From Erythrobacter aurantius (GTDB lineage: Bacteria > Pseudomonadota > Alphaproteobacteria > Sphingomonadales > Sphingomonadaceae), in NCBI RefSeq assembly GCF_023823125.1, contig NZ_CP090949.1:1822001-1886000 (forward strand): a stretch of DNA of 64,000 nt, written 5' to 3'. Positions 63,435-64,000 of this stretch are shown one piece after another. The notes below the pieces were generated by a model, which saw only the letters and a list, made by a program, of their open reading frames with translations, ran no database searches and had not been told where the DNA came from. How positions within the stretch are numbered: position 1 is the stretch's first letter; every line of letters begins with the position of its first letter. The translations under genes were made by a program, and so were the position numbers.

Positions 63435-64000
63435 TCAAAAAGCCGCTGCGGCGCTGAATTCGCGAGAGGAAAGTGCAGCGTCCAACCCGCTCGCCGCGTC
63501 AATCGGGCCGGTGACGATAAAGCGGTTCGGCCCGGTCTTTTCCATCGGCTGCCCATCGAGCAGATGCGCGATCCGGCGCGCGATCCCGGCCGCCCCGTCA
63601 ACCAGTTGGACCTGCGGGCCGAACACCAAGCGCAGTTCATCGGCGAGCAGCGGGAAGTGTGTGCAGGCCAGCACCAGCGTATCGATCCGGTCGCCGCCGG
63701 GCATGGCGCGCAAAGCGTCCGCCACGCGCTCTATCACCGCCATGTCGACCGGCTCGCCGCGCAGCTTCGCCTCTGCCGCGCCGACGAATTCGGGCGCAGC
63801 GATCCGCAGCAGGGTCTTGTCGGCTGCAAACTGGTGTTCAAGCTCATCGACATAGCGTTGTCGAATGGTCGCTTGCGTGCCGATCAGGCCGATTGCGCCG
63901 GTTTGGGTCATTGCGGCGGCGGGCTTGATCGCGGGGACTGTGCCGACAATCGGCACTTCCAGCACCTCGCGCACATTTCCCAGCGCGATGGTGCTCGCCG
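63435..64000 (-). CDS. murI: Glutamate racemase (5' end outside window)
   Basis: The C-terminal part of an aspartate/glutamate racemase: VPIVGTVPAIKPAAA, LIGTQATIR and the second catalytic Cys in LACTHFPLL. The frame is open to the window edge, so the start and first active-site Cys are missing. Supplies D-glutamate for peptidoglycan. Confidence 0.85.
   Translation of the reverse strand, partial: ASTIALGNVREVLEVPIVGTVPAIKPAAAMTQTGAIGLIGTQATIRQRYVDELEHQFAADKTLLRIAAPEFVGAAEAKLRGEPVDMAVIERVADALRAMPGGDRIDTLVLACTHFPLLADELRLVFGPQVQLVDGAAGIARRIAHLLDGQPMEKTGPNRFIVTGPIDAASGLDAALSSREFSAAAAF

Overview
The window is GC-rich DNA from an alphaproteobacterium, most likely a sphingomonad of the Erythrobacter/Sphingomonas type. 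This is inferred from the C4-type 5-aminolevulinate synthase, the carboxyspermidine-type polyamine genes, btaAB betaine-lipid genes and many outer-membrane and DUF11-type secreted proteins. No rRNA and no complete tRNA gene is present, so the genus is not fixed by the sequence.

Positions 1-7547 are the right end of an integrated mobile element. It carries a RepA-like replication ATPase (cut by the window edge), a small HTH protein, an HK97-type major capsid protein, a run of small overlapping genes (including an Ntn-hydrolase-like protein and a nucleotidyltransferase), a MerR-like regulator with a dyad over its promoter, and a tyrosine integrase. It ends in the 3' half of a tRNA-Met(CAT) gene, which is the attachment site. 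No terminase, portal or tail gene lies in this part, so the element looks like a capsid-carrying satellite or a reduced prophage. Two more degraded copies of the same tRNA 3' end follow (about 8190 and 8777), each after one orphan gene.

Positions 8849-12878 hold a three-enzyme aromatic ring hydroxylation/meta-cleavage operon with a divergent TetR regulator and a duplicated operator. Positions 13034-21168 are envelope genes: META lipoprotein, beta-barrels, an alginate-export-like porin, an Arg/Glu-rich repeat protein, a NylB-like serine hydrolase and an MscS channel. Then come a DEAD-box helicase, an SDR protein lacking the usual catalytic Ser, an acyl-CoA dehydrogenase with an N-terminal extension, and an enoyl-CoA hydratase.

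Positions 26699-32854 form an overlapping operon: fused 5-oxoprolinase, DUF969 and DUF979 membrane proteins, and a DUF2891 protein. This is probably uptake and opening of 5-oxoproline or a related lactam. Positions 33097-43103 are five consecutive exported proteins with DUF11-type Ig folds, EF-hand-like loops, a P-domain and one 1.7-kilo-residue protein ending in a predicted outer-membrane barrel. This looks like a dedicated surface-structure locus. Trehalose genes (otsB, GH15, otsA) follow at 43173-47119.

The rest is mostly core metabolism: response regulator, tyrosine phosphatase, trxB, two MAPEG proteins, btaB/btaA with a threonine-dehydratase-like gene, a carboxyspermidine route (synthase, decarboxylase, and ornithine decarboxylase behind a structured leader), LemA/DUF3137, cytochrome b561 with a membrane-bound LuxR-type regulator, nitroreductase, TauD-type dioxygenase, hemA and the end of murI. 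All functions are read from sequence motifs and family knowledge; no database search was run.
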